Source of the DNA: JAAELZ01 sp965237485
GTDB lineage: Bacteria; Pseudomonadota; Gammaproteobacteria; Arenicellales; Poriferihabitantaceae
Assembly: GCA_965237485.1 (NCBI GenBank)
Contig: CBDEFQ010000009.1
Location: 1,364,001-1,428,000, forward strand
DNA: 64,000 bases
Direction: 5' to 3'
Part shown: piece by piece, positions 1 to 8,762 of the stretch
Layout of the letters: each line of letters starts with the position of its first letter
Position numbering within the stretch: position 1 is the first letter of the stretch
Made by a program: the position numbers and the translations under genes
Notes under the pieces: generated by a model
Told to the model about the DNA's origin: nothing
The model's input: the letters and a program-made list of their open reading frames with translations, nothing else
The model's database searches: none

Positions 1-749
1 TCTAGCATTGACAGTGCTGTTATACGCTCGCGTTGCGCATTTTCAATCACCGTGGCGCCGAGCATGAAAAGCCCCTTTTTACGCGGTACGATGTAAACCG
101 GATAACGCGGGTGTAGTAAGCGAACAGGACGTGACAATTGAATCTCATCGGTTTGCAACAGCAGCATTTCACCCTTTACCCCGCGTAAATCGGATAAGCT
201 GTTCTGCGCTTTAAAACCACGGCAATCTATGATGATGCGTGCATCTAAGTCATCAGCTTGAACTTCGCTTGAGAAGTTAATGGTCGCGCCGCGACTTACT
301 GCGTAGTCTGCCAGCTCAAGCAGTGCGTTACGTGGGTCGAGATGTGCTTCCTTGTTAAACCACAGACCTTGCTCGAACCTATCTTGTAGGTCGGGTTCCA
401 ACTCGTTAATTTGTTGTTTGTTTAACACTTGATGGTTTTCAGTAAGGCGCGAGAACCGCTTTATTTCTTGAAGATCACGCCGAGGTGATAATACTAAGCT
501 GCCGTTTTCAAACATGCCGTCTATATGTGATGTCCACCACTGCATGGCTATCTTGCCCATTTCGACTACTGAGTGCCCTACGCTTTCACTCTCACACCAT
601 GGCGCGAGCATGCCTCCGGCAAGCCAAGAACAAGCCTGCTCGCCAATTTGATCAGATTGTTCATACACAATGGGCTTGATTCCACGATCAATTAACTCGC
701 AGGCACTAGTGAGTCCTGCGACCCCGGCGCCTATAATCGCGACGCTCAT
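1..749 (-). CDS. thiO: ThiO-like FAD-dependent glycine oxidase (partial, runs off window start)
   Basis: The minus-strand frame opens at 749 with MSVAIIGAGVAGLTSACELI, a dinucleotide-binding GxGxxG fold, and stays open to base 1, so the C-terminus lies outside. Further features are an SWLAGGMLAPWCE segment and a late VPRKKGLFMLGATV segment, both typical of the DAO-fold ThiO family. ThiO oxidises glycine to iminoglycine for thiazole synthesis in the cytoplasm. It lies 35 bp downstream of thiD, behind a TPP riboswitch, which supports a thiamine role over a general amino-acid oxidase. Confidence 0.8.
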   Translation of the reverse strand, partial: MSVAIIGAGVAGLTSACELIDRGIKPIVYEQSDQIGEQACSWLAGGMLAPWCESESVGHSVVEMGKIAMQWWTSHIDGMFENGSLVLSPRRDLQEIKRFSRLTENHQVLNKQQINELEPDLQDRFEQGLWFNKEAHLDPRNALLELADYAVSRGATINFSSEVQADDLDARIIIDCRGFKAQNSLSDLRGVKGEMLLLQTDEIQLSRPVRLLHPRYPVYIVPRKKGLFMLGATVIENAQRERITALSML

Positions 750-784
750 TTCTTAGTGTTTGCGGGTGATACGGTATTCATCAA

Positions 785-1606
785 TTACCACATTGCGTGA
801 AAGTGATGCACTGGTCCGTGACCATTGCCGATATGCAATGTATCTGCTGCGACAATGGCCTTAGTTAAATAGCTATGAGCTTGCTCTGTTGCTTTTGCCA
901 GACTTGCATTTTTAGCTAGATAAGCTGCGATTGAAGCTGAAAATGTGCATCCAGTGCCATGGGTATTGAGGGTGTTGACTCGATCACTAACTAAGCGCAG
1001 TACACTGTCTTGCTGCACTAATAAATCCACACATTGCACACCCTTCGCATGACCGCCTTTCATTAGCACTGCCTTAGCGCCTAAATTGATTAATGCTTTG
1101 GCTTGCTCCACCATGGTGGCCTCATCACTGGCTTCTTCGCAGTTTAACAAGGCCGCCGATTCAGGCAAATTTGGGGTTAATAGTGTTGCCATCGGTAATA
1201 GGCCTTTGCGCAAGCTACTAATGGCGTCAGCTTGTAACAACCTGTCACCAGACTTTGCCACCATCACGGGGTCAAGCACGATAGGTAATTTACTATTAGC
1301 TAATTCATCGACTATCGTGTAAATGATTTCGCTGGTTGATAACATACCGATTTTGATTGCATTTACGTGAAGGTCAGAAGTTACCGCTTGGATTTGTGCC
1401 TTGATGATTTCTGTGGGTGTGTTTACGACTGCAGTCACTGCTTGGGTGTTTTGAGCGGTTATCGCGGTGATAACGTTCGCGCCGTATACACCTAATGCTG
1501 AAAAGGTTTTGAGATCGGCTTGAATGCCTGCGCCGCCGCCACTATCAGAACCCGCTATCGTAAGCGCGATAGGGGTAGAGTGAACCATATTTTTGGGATT
1601 TAGCAA
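785..1606 (-). CDS. thiD: Hydroxymethylpyrimidine/phosphomethylpyrimidine kinase
   Basis: 273 aa with the ribokinase-like signature IAGSDSGGGAGIQADLKTF near the N-terminus, LDPVMVAKSGDRLL in the middle and the anion-hole/catalytic segment NTHGTGCTFSASIAAYL near residue 220. This is the normal ThiD length. It phosphorylates HMP and HMP-P to HMP-PP for thiamine synthesis. The start at 1606 precedes the GSDSGGGAG motif by about 20 residues; a later ATG (MVHSTP) is possible. It is first in an operon with thiO and its leader carries a TPP riboswitch, so repression by thiamine pyrophosphate is expected. Confidence 0.93.
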   Translation of the reverse strand: MLNPKNMVHSTPIALTIAGSDSGGGAGIQADLKTFSALGVYGANVITAITAQNTQAVTAVVNTPTEIIKAQIQAVTSDLHVNAIKIGMLSTSEIIYTIVDELANSKLPIVLDPVMVAKSGDRLLQADAISSLRKGLLPMATLLTPNLPESAALLNCEEASDEATMVEQAKALINLGAKAVLMKGGHAKGVQCVDLLVQQDSVLRLVSDRVNTLNTHGTGCTFSASIAAYLAKNASLAKATEQAHSYLTKAIVAADTLHIGNGHGPVHHFHAMW

Positions 1607-1654
1607 TTGTTAGTCTCAAAGTAAAATGAAACGGTATTGCTAGATTAAAGCGGG

Positions 1655-1745
1655 CAATTACCGTTTCCTACGCCGGCATTATCCGGACAGGTTCGATGGG
1701 TTAGCTATTGCCTCTCAGCCCAAACGGGCACCCCAACGGTTAAGC
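1655..1745 (-). promoter_or_regulatory. TPP riboswitch (THI element) upstream of thiD
   Basis: On the minus strand the leader carries GGGGTGCCC, GGGCTGAGAGGC, then ACCCATCGAACCTG and GGATAATGCCGGCGTAGGAA. These match the conserved P2/J3-2 (CTGAGA) and P4/P5 (ACCTG...GGATAATGCC.GCGTAGG) parts of the TPP aptamer. It lies about 50 bp before the thiD start, so it probably controls translation or termination of thiD-thiO. Confidence 0.93.
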
Positions 1746-1851
1746 GAAGAGTATCAATACGGGGTTATTAGCGCAAGAACCTTATTACGAGATCTCAGCC
1801 TAACGACGGCGCTCAATAATATGGCGCTAAAAAGAGGTTCAAAATGCGGGG

Positions 1852-2043
1852 TCACCCAGTTTTCACCAAAGGAAATTTATCGCAATGAATGGGCAAACCA
1901 ACTTGTTGGCTAGGATCTCGATAGGTTGCCAAGGAATCTTCACCATTAAAGACAATATCATCACCCAGCCAATTAACCGAAAAAGCAGCACGGCGTTGGT
2001 TGAGGTTGTTGCCTGGCGCACTGTGTAGGGTGAGAGGTCCAAA
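1852..2043 (-). pseudogene. 3' fragment of a phytanoyl-CoA dioxygenase (PhyH) family gene
   Basis: The minus strand encodes about 63 residues ending at the stop at 1852-1854. They include GPLTLHSAPGNNLNQRRAAF followed by SVNWLGDD. This matches the C-terminal part of PhyH-type Fe(II)/2-oxoglutarate dioxygenases: the second iron-ligand histidine in H-x-A-x-G-N, a downstream arginine for 2-oxoglutarate, then W-x-GDD. The N-terminal two thirds, including the HxD motif, are missing; the frame hits a stop at about 2044 where the IS110 element begins. The original substrate cannot be told. Confidence 0.65.
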
Positions 2044-2137
2044 CTAACATGCTGTGATGAATACCTCCCACCCTTTTTGACAAGCACAGGCGAGTCAAGC
2101 AGGATGGAGGTTTCTACTACAAAACAAGGTATTCATC

Positions 2138-3169
2138 ATGAGCAATGTTACAACAATTGGTATCGACTTGGCTAAATCAGTTTTTCAAGTATGCGGCCTT
2201 AATCAGGCGCGTAAAGTCATCTTTAATAAACAAGTAAAGCGCAACCAACTGATCAGCACTCTTCAATTGCATCCAAAAGCCATAGTGGCTATGGAAGCGT
2301 GTGGTAGTTCTAACCATTGGCACCGCGAATTAACTAAGTTGGGGTTTAAAGTGCGTGTTATTCCCACGCAGCATGTAAAGGCACTTTTGCAGGGCAACAA
2401 GAACGACGCCAATGATGCCCTAGCGGTGGCGGAAAGTGTGTTTCGTCCAAATATCCACGATGTAGCAGTTAAGTCGATTGAACAGCAAGACATACAAACG
2501 CTACTGCGTATACGCGCAAGTAATAAAGATAATCGAGTTTCTAATTCGAATCAGATTCGAGGCTTGCTAGCGGAGTATGGTGTTGTTATTCCTGTTGGCT
2601 TTGCATCGCTAAAAAGGCAACTGCCACTGATACTGGAAGATGCAGAAAATAGCTTAACGCCAATTTCACGTTCTGCTATTCACGGCCTTTACCTAGAGCA
2701 CCCGTGCTTATGCGAAGTCATCAAGGTTCTTGATAAGCAACTAGAGACTTTAATAGATGTCTACCCTCTAGCAAAAAGACTGTTGTGCTTACGGGGTATC
2801 GGCCCTATTACTGCCTTGTCTTTATACGCAGCCATTGGCAATGGGAGTCAGTTTAAAAATGCACGTCAGTTATCTGCCTGGCTTGGGCTAGTGCCTAAGC
2901 AATATGGCACAGGCGGTCGAGTACAGTTAAGTGGCATCAGTAAACGTGGTAACTCGCAATTAAGATTCTTGCTGGTGCACGGCGCTAGAGCAGTGCTAAA
3001 TTGGGCTAAAAAACGAGAAGATACGCTGAGTTGCTGGGCGAAATCAGTGGCTCTACGTCGAGGAAAACATAAGGCCATTGTTGCTGTGGCTAACAAAACA
3101 GCCCGTATAGTGTGGGTGGCATTAAACAAAGGCACAGATGCATTGCCGGCACATTATTTGTCAGCTTAG
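2138..3169 (+). CDS. IS110-family transposase (DEDD recombinase)
   Basis: 343 aa with two domains. The N-terminal RuvC-like DEDD domain begins TTIGIDLAKSVFQVCG with the first Asp, followed by VAMEACGSSNHWHREL and NKNDANDALAVAE with the later acidic residues. The C-terminal Transposase_20 domain has LLCLRGIGPITALSLYAAIG and the conserved serine region RVQLSGISKRGNSQLRFLLVHGAR (cited here as key blocks around residues 265-290). Length and domain order are normal, so it appears intact. IS110-family enzymes are guided by an element-encoded RNA. Confidence 0.93.
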   Translation: MSNVTTIGIDLAKSVFQVCGLNQARKVIFNKQVKRNQLISTLQLHPKAIVAMEACGSSNHWHRELTKLGFKVRVIPTQHVKALLQGNKNDANDALAVAESVFRPNIHDVAVKSIEQQDIQTLLRIRASNKDNRVSNSNQIRGLLAEYGVVIPVGFASLKRQLPLILEDAENSLTPISRSAIHGLYLEHPCLCEVIKVLDKQLETLIDVYPLAKRLLCLRGIGPITALSLYAAIGNGSQFKNARQLSAWLGLVPKQYGTGGRVQLSGISKRGNSQLRFLLVHGARAVLNWAKKREDTLSCWAKSVALRRGKHKAIVAVANKTARIVWVALNKGTDALPAHYLSA

Positions 3170-3428
3170 ATCGAATAACCAAGTACTTCTTACAATTAAC
3201 CGTTAACTTCTTACCCAGTGTTGCTCAATGTTGGTGAAAATCTGAAATGAAATAATCGAACCTACACATACCTGACGGGGACGCTGGCTTAACCATAGCC
3301 GATATCGTGTTAAGGTGTGCAGGTAGCGAATCACATTAAGGCTTGGTCTGGCGATTCGCCCGACCTAATAATAGCCGGAATATATGTCTGCAATTACTCA
3401 TTTCTAGCAAAACCAGCGTTGACTTCAA
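3170..3428 (+). ncRNA. Candidate bridge/seeker RNA region of the IS110/IS1111 element
   Basis: About 260 bp without a convincing gene lie between the transposase stop and the right inverted repeat. The stretch holds possible hairpins such as GGCGATTCGCC near 3350-3360. In IS1111-type elements the guide RNA is encoded in the 3' noncoding end (established for the family). Assignment here rests on position only; no structure was computed. Confidence 0.4.
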
Positions 3429-3443
3429 GGGAGGTATTCATAT

Positions 3444-4223
3444 ATGTTCCTACTAGTGCCGGCCATTGCCCCTGCGCTAGGCCAAGTAATTCTGCACTTT
3501 TTTCAGTGGCGAATGATATTTTGGATTTTCGTGGGTTTAGCTACCATTGCTTGGATATGGTTAGCAGTAAGGCAAGCTGAAACGCTGGCGCCTGAACAAC
3601 GTCGCCCTCTCAGCTTGGGGCGAATAAACAAGGGTTTCGTTAGTGTGCTAAAAAATAAAACAACGATGGTATATACCGTTGCAGCGGGGCTGGTCTTTGG
3701 CGCATTTATTGGTTTTCTTAATTCTGCGCAGCAAATTTTACAAGAGCTTTATGGGCTGGGTAACCAATTCGCTGCCTACTTTGCTGTGTTAGCCCTGACG
3801 CTCGGCACTGCATCATATTTAAATGCAAAGCTGGTTTTAAAACTAGGCATGCGTATGCTTTGCAGGGTATCGCTAAGCGTGCTTAGTGCTCTATCCTTAG
3901 TTTTTTGGGTAATCGCCAGTCTGTCTAGTCCGAGTCTTTACGCCTTTATGGCTTACTTAATGCCTAGCTTCCTTATGATCGGATTACTCTTTGGAAACTT
4001 CAACGCCCTCGCTATGGAGCCACAAGGTCATCAAGCTGGCTTGGCCGCTGCACTCATTGGGTCGCTCAGTTCGCTGCTTTCTTTAGGCTTAGGTTACTTG
4101 GTAGGTGCAAGTTATAACAATAGCGTTATTCCGCTGGTCGCTGGATTTGCGATATTAAGTCTTGCAGCACTTGCCTTAACGTCAATGTATGAAAAGCGCA
4201 ATCCAATTGAAGACTCAGAATAA
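3444..4223 (+). pseudogene. Truncated Bcr/CflA-type MFS drug transporter (C-terminal two thirds)
   Basis: The frame begins exactly at the right end of the IS110 element with LLVPAIAPALGQVILHFFQW, which corresponds to transmembrane segment 5 of Bcr/CflA-like major facilitator transporters (compare LAPxLGxxxxxxxxWR). It continues for about 255 residues with roughly eight hydrophobic segments. The first four helices and the natural start are missing, so no functional transporter is expected. The missing part and the missing part of the PhyH gene to the left lie on the IS-facing sides, so one deletion could have removed both 5' ends. Confidence 0.75.
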
Positions 4224-4232
4224 GATAGTCAG

Positions 4233-4802
4233 TCATGCAACTAGTTTAGTAAAAATTGCATTTTCCCAATCTGGAGAAAAACAGGCTATATCTACTTTCC
4301 CAGGCAAAGCTGCGTTAAATAAGAAGTTGTGCCAATAAGTGAATTGGTAAATAGCTTCTTCCTCAAAAGCGCGTCTAACCAAGCATGGAATATCATACTG
4401 TTGATTCGCTTGGCTAAACCGAAGCGTGACGCCATCTGCCCCAATTAGCTGATCAACAATTACGCTGTTAAGTTGATACAGTGCGGTTAGTTGATCAGAG
4501 AATGTGGCAGCCTGTTGATAATACGCCTCAGCCAAGTGCTTTAGAGCTGTTTCACGGCGCAGTTTAGGGTCGTGGGTTTTTTTCGCCGCAAAGCGAAATT
4601 GAGAAGTAATTTCTTCAGAATCAATCTTGCTGGGTAACACCACAATCGGGTCTTGCCAAACCTCACTTCCATGTACCTTGAACGCAGCACGCCCACCTTG
4701 GGGTGGGCGCCCTTCGTCATTTCTAACAGCATATTGGCGAATCAAGCATTGCCAAGCCAAAAATTGATGCCGTAAAGCATCAGCATCCATGGATTCACTC
4801 AT
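4233..4802 (-). CDS. Conserved-looking protein of unknown function downstream of fhs
   Basis: 189 aa, soluble, with no signal peptide or membrane segment. It is rich in aromatic and acidic residues and ends with an ACFSPDWENAIFTKL segment. I do not recognise a family. It starts 40 bp after the fhs stop on the same strand, so it is probably co-transcribed and may have a role in folate C1 or methylamine metabolism (inference from context only). Base use is like its neighbours, and the frame is open over its full length, so it is likely a real gene. Confidence 0.65.
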   Translation of the reverse strand: MSESMDADALRHQFLAWQCLIRQYAVRNDEGRPPQGGRAAFKVHGSEVWQDPIVVLPSKIDSEEITSQFRFAAKKTHDPKLRRETALKHLAEAYYQQAATFSDQLTALYQLNSVIVDQLIGADGVTLRFSQANQQYDIPCLVRRAFEEEAIYQFTYWHNFLFNAALPGKVDIACFSPDWENAIFTKLVA

Positions 4803-4842
4803 TAATGTCTACCGATAGATGCAGATTACATTTACTGTTTGC

Positions 4843-6516
4843 TTAGAATAAACCTTCCACTAAACCTTCTTCATTAATCCGAATGTGGTTAGCCGATGGA
4901 ACACGCGGCAAGCCGGGCATCGTCATGATTTCACCGCAAACCAGTACAACAAATTCTGCACCCGCCGATAATCGTGCTTCACGAATGCCTATTACATGGC
5001 CCGAGGGAGCGCCTAAAGCAGTAGGATCGGTTGAGAAACTGTATTGGGTTTTTGCCATACAAACGGGTAAATACCCAAATCCATTTTTCTCATATTGCTT
5101 AATCGATGTCTCAACGCCTTTGTCATAAGCAATATCTTCCGCACCATAAAGCGTCTGGGCAATCTTTCGCGCTTTTTCAAGCAACGGTAACTCATCTTCA
5201 TATAAAGTCTTGAAGTTAGCGGTGTCTGCGTCAACCATCGCAGCCACTTTAGTGGCTAGTTCTTCGGTACCTGCTCCGCCATCTGACCAATGCGTGCAAG
5301 GCACAACTTCGACATCAAACTGCTTGCAGTAATCTTGAATAGCCTTAATTTCTGCCTCGGTGTCAGTTACAAAACCGTTCACAGCCACAATAACGGGCAC
5401 ACCAAAGCTTTTAACATTTTGAATGTGACGGCCGATGTTTTCGCAACCACGAACAATCGCATTCACATCTTCGCCGACAAGGTCATTTTTAGCTACGCCA
5501 CCATTCATTTTAAGCGCGCGCGCAGTAGCTACTATCACTACTGTACTAGGTTTAAGATTGCCTTTACGGCACTTAATATCTAAGAACTTTTCAGCGCCTA
5601 AATCCGCACCGAAGCCGGCCTCCGTAACGACGTAATCTGCTAGCTTAAGCGCAGTTTTAGTTGCCATCATCGAGTTACAACCATGCGCGATGTTGGCGAA
5701 TGGCCCACCGTGGATAAATACAGGATTATTCTCTAATGTTTGTACTAAATTCGGCATAAATGCATCTTTTAGCAATACTGTCATCGGACCGTTAGCTTTT
5801 ACATCCTCGGCGCGTACGGGCTTACGCTTGCGGTTATAACCGATAATAATATTACCTAAACGGCACTCTAAATCATGGATGTCACTGGCTAGGCAGAAAA
5901 TCGCCATTACTTCAGATGCGACTGTAATATCAAACCCTGTTTGGCGAGGAAAACCGTTGGTTACACCGCCCAAAGAAGTAACGATGTCTCGTAGTGAGCG
6001 GTCATTCATATCAACCACACGGCCCCAGTTAATACGGCGCACATCGATATCGAGTTCATTATCCCAATAGATGTGGTTATCAACCATTGCAGACAATAGA
6101 TTATGTGCAGCACCGATGGCATGGAAGTCACCTGTAAAGTGCAAATTGATGTCTTCCATCGGCACGACTTGCGCGTAACCACCACCCGCGGCACCGCCTT
6201 TCATTCCAAAACATGGACCCAAGCTAGGCTCACGTAAACAAGTCATGGTCTTTTTGCCGATGCGGTTCAAACCATCACTTAAGCCGATCGACGTAGTTGT
6301 TTTACCTTCACCTGCAGGCGTAGGGGAAATGGCGGTAACCAAAATAAGTTTACCGTCTGACTGGTCCTTTAGCGTATCGATATAATCTAGACTTACTTTT
6401 GCTTTAGTATGTCCAAAGGGCAACAAAGCGTCTGAAGGAATAGAGAGTTTGTCGCCAATGTCGCCAATAGGCAACATGCTCGCTTCGCGAGCGATTTCGA
6501 TATCTGATTTAGCCAT
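4843..6516 (-). CDS. fhs: Formate--tetrahydrofolate ligase
   Basis: 557 aa, the usual length. The ATP loop SPTPAGEGKTTTSIGLSDG lies at about residues 65-83, followed by the family segments REPSLGPCFGMKGGAAGGGY and FTGDFHAIGAAHNLL, with a late GEIMTMPGLPRVPSA end. The enzyme joins formate to THF with ATP, or runs in reverse to release formate and ATP. In methylated-amine users it links demethylation-derived C1 units to formate. A terminator-like hairpin separates it from set A upstream, so fhs and the 189-aa gene probably form their own transcript. Confidence 0.96.
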   Translation of the reverse strand: MAKSDIEIAREASMLPIGDIGDKLSIPSDALLPFGHTKAKVSLDYIDTLKDQSDGKLILVTAISPTPAGEGKTTTSIGLSDGLNRIGKKTMTCLREPSLGPCFGMKGGAAGGGYAQVVPMEDINLHFTGDFHAIGAAHNLLSAMVDNHIYWDNELDIDVRRINWGRVVDMNDRSLRDIVTSLGGVTNGFPRQTGFDITVASEVMAIFCLASDIHDLECRLGNIIIGYNRKRKPVRAEDVKANGPMTVLLKDAFMPNLVQTLENNPVFIHGGPFANIAHGCNSMMATKTALKLADYVVTEAGFGADLGAEKFLDIKCRKGNLKPSTVVIVATARALKMNGGVAKNDLVGEDVNAIVRGCENIGRHIQNVKSFGVPVIVAVNGFVTDTEAEIKAIQDYCKQFDVEVVPCTHWSDGGAGTEELATKVAAMVDADTANFKTLYEDELPLLEKARKIAQTLYGAEDIAYDKGVETSIKQYEKNGFGYLPVCMAKTQYSFSTDPTALGAPSGHVIGIREARLSAGAEFVVLVCGEIMTMPGLPRVPSANHIRINEEGLVEGLF

Positions 6517-7003
6517 GGTAGTGTTTTCGTTATAAAAAGTTGTTAGTTGGTTAAGCGCTTATAAGCTTCACTTGGGAGTGACGCTATTAATGCAGCCACA
6601 AAATTTGACGATGTCCATTGTTTAAGACTCTAGGAAACGAGCTTAAACACACTGAAATTATAATTTATTTAACGACTTGTATTAAAATTAAAAATAACTA
6701 TAGGCCCATTTACAGCGACTCTCAGCGACCATTTTGCAAATGCTAACATTGCAAAAGATCAATGAATTTCATCGTGCGACTTATATACGTCAAATTGGGT
6801 AAGGTCGCAACAGTTCTTGCAAATTACAAAAAGTAAACTCGTTGAACTGCACCTCTTGCGCGGCCATTCTCAATGAATTTATTTTTTAAGTAAATCACAC
6901 TTCATAAAAAAAGCAAACCCGTTTTACTAGAGAGGGTGAGTCTCCAATAAAGCGGGAAAACAAAAAGCCTAGGATTTGGTTAAGACTAGGACTTGAACCA
7001 AGA
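6517..7003. other. 487-bp intergenic region between fhs and set A
   Basis: No coding frame is convincing. The right part holds the minus-strand terminator at about 6905-6956; the AT-rich left part (about 6540-6900) must hold the fhs promoter, but I could not fix -10/-35 boxes. Confidence 0.5.
6905..6956 (-). terminator. Rho-independent terminator of the set A operon
   Basis: On the minus strand an imperfect hairpin (CCCGCTTTATTGGAGA pairing with TCTCTAGTAAAACGGG) is followed by TTTGCTTTTTTT. It lies about 50 bp after the stop of the 127-aa gene and before fhs. Confidence 0.7.
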
Positions 7004-7387
7004 TTAAAACTTTTTGTAAGCCTTTACCAAGTCCACCATAGGGTGGCTTTTAGACATTTGAAACTTGATTAGCAATTCGCGCGCAATCATGTCTCGGTCT
7101 TGCTGGTTGTCCGGCAAGTCAATCGTTTCTGGAATCTGCACCCAACCGTTGATATTTCTATCAAATACGGCGGGTCTGCCTTCTTCATAGCCCATGTGGA
7201 CGTCTTCTAACCAATTAAGGTCAGTCCAGCCCATAATATCCATGTACTTAGTTAAGAAAGGCGGGCAGCGATCCATGTCCGGCACCAAGTTAACGTCGTA
7301 ACGATAACCAATGTGCTGACCGATCTCTTGCTCACGGCTAGAATCTAAGCCATCTTCTTCAATAAACTTATCGACATTTTCACTCAT
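7004..7387 (-). CDS. Small protein of unknown function, last gene of set A
   Basis: 127 aa, acidic N-terminus, no membrane segment, no cysteine cluster (a single Cys near residue 41). Segments such as HIGYRYDVNLVPDMDRCPPF and MGWTDLNWLEDVHMGYEEG look like a compact globular domain, but I do not recognise the family. The start lies 12 bp after the glutamate-synthase-like gene and a terminator follows, so it belongs to the set A operon. It could be an accessory subunit of the ligase/synthase system (inference). Confidence 0.65.
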   Translation of the reverse strand: MSENVDKFIEEDGLDSSREQEIGQHIGYRYDVNLVPDMDRCPPFLTKYMDIMGWTDLNWLEDVHMGYEEGRPAVFDRNINGWVQIPETIDLPDNQQDRDMIARELLIKFQMSKSHPMVDLVKAYKKF

Positions 7388-7399
7388 GTTTATATCCTC

Positions 7400-8737
7400 T
7401 TAGAAGCGTGTCATATCAGGGCGACCAACCGTATGCTGGCTACCTGCTAATGGAACTTGTGCTAGCGCAGACGCTTCCATCGTTAGGGCCGCTAAGTCTT
7501 CTGGCTCTAAAGAATGGATGTTTGTCTTGCCGCAAGCACGTGCTAATAACTGCGCTTCGATAGTCAAAGTGTGTAAGAAGTTATATACACGCTCAGCTGC
7601 TGCATCTGGGTTCAGGCGCTTACGTAGCTCTGGGTCTTGAGTTGCAACACCAACCGGACAACGGCCTGTGTGACAGTGGTAACAATGGCCTGCTTCAACA
7701 CCCATTTCATTCGGAAAGTCCGCTTCAGGAATGTCTTTATTACAGTTCAATGCCATCAACGCTGAGTGACCAATCGCAACCGCGTCAGCGCCCAGTGCCA
7801 ATGCTTTAGCTAAGTCACCGCCGTTACGAATACCGCCAGCGTAAACCAATGAAATTTCACCCGACATGCCCACGTCTTCTATAGCGCGGCGCGCTTGACG
7901 AATAGCAGCGATACCAGGAACGCCGGTTTCTTCCGTCGCTAAGTGAGGGCCAGCACCTGTGCCGCCTTCCATCCCATCAATATAGATTGAATCCGGGCCT
8001 GTTTTAGCTGCCATACGCACGTCATCATAAACCCGTGCTGCGCCTAACTTAAGCTGGATTGGAATCTGGCCGTCAGTCGCTTCGCGGATTTCGTTGATCT
8101 TCAATGCCAAGTCATCAGGGCCTAACCAATCAGGGTGACGAGCCGGTGAACGTTGATCAATGCCCGCAGGTAATGAACGCATTTCAGCCACTTGGTCTGT
8201 TACTTTTTGGCCCATTAAGTGCCCCCCTAAACCAACCTTACAACCTTGGCCGATGAAAAACTCAACGCAGTCAGCTAATCGTAAATGATTAGGGTTAAAG
8301 CCGTAACGAGACTGGATACATTGGTACATCCACTTCTCTGAATAACGACGCTCGTCAGGAATCATGCCGCCTTCACCAGAACACGTCGCTGTTCCAGCCA
8401 TGGTGGCACCACGCGCTAGCGCAGTTTTTGCTTCATAAGACAAGGCGCCAAAACTCATGCCTGTGATGTAAACAGGAATATCAAGTTCCAGCGGACGCTT
8501 ACACTTAGGACCGATAATGGTTTTGGTTAAGCACTTTTCACGATAACCTTCGATAACGAAACGCGTTAGCGTACCGGGCATGAAAGTTAAATCGTCCCAA
8601 GATGGGATTTTTTTGAACAAAGAGAAACCGCGCATACGATAGCGGCCTAACTCTGCTTTTACATGGATATCATCCATCACCGCAGGCGGAAAGATAAAAC
8701 TCTGACCTAGGTGGTTGGTATCTCTTTTAGTAGACAT
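7400..8737 (-). CDS. FMN-binding glutamate-synthase-like protein (MgsC/GlxD type), set A
   Basis: 445 aa, a TIM-barrel glutamate synthase domain. Markers are YITGMSFGALSYEAK near residue 93, SGEGGM near 120, YIDGMEGGTGAGP near 252 and YAGGIRNGGDLAKALALGAD near 300. A cysteine cluster CYHCHTGRCPVG at residues 352-362 resembles the 3Fe-4S site of GltB. The domain combines an imine intermediate with ammonia or an amine to form an N-substituted glutamate. It forms a three-gene synthase with the preceding GXGXG and amidotransferase genes (25-bp gap to the former). The cysteines are absent from the set B paralogue. Confidence 0.85.
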   Translation of the reverse strand: MSTKRDTNHLGQSFIFPPAVMDDIHVKAELGRYRMRGFSLFKKIPSWDDLTFMPGTLTRFVIEGYREKCLTKTIIGPKCKRPLELDIPVYITGMSFGALSYEAKTALARGATMAGTATCSGEGGMIPDERRYSEKWMYQCIQSRYGFNPNHLRLADCVEFFIGQGCKVGLGGHLMGQKVTDQVAEMRSLPAGIDQRSPARHPDWLGPDDLALKINEIREATDGQIPIQLKLGAARVYDDVRMAAKTGPDSIYIDGMEGGTGAGPHLATEETGVPGIAAIRQARRAIEDVGMSGEISLVYAGGIRNGGDLAKALALGADAVAIGHSALMALNCNKDIPEADFPNEMGVEAGHCYHCHTGRCPVGVATQDPELRKRLNPDAAAERVYNFLHTLTIEAQLLARACGKTNIHSLEPEDLAALTMEASALAQVPLAGSQHTVGRPDMTRF

Positions 8738-8762
8738 AATTTTTCCTCTTGATAGGGTCAGA

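Larger units (their letters stand above)
2044..3443 (+). mobile_element. IS110-family element, IS1111-like
   Basis: About 1.4 kb enclosing one transposase gene. Subterminal inverted repeats are visible: ATGAATACCTCCC at 2057-2069 and GGGAGGTATTCAT at 3429-3441, 13 of 13 complementary. A related GGTATTCATCAT copy sits just before the transposase start. Subterminal inverted repeats and a long 3' noncoding region (about 270 bp) fit the IS1111 subgroup. Exact ends and insertion site are not fixed by sequence alone, because the flanks belong to two different broken genes. Confidence 0.8.
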
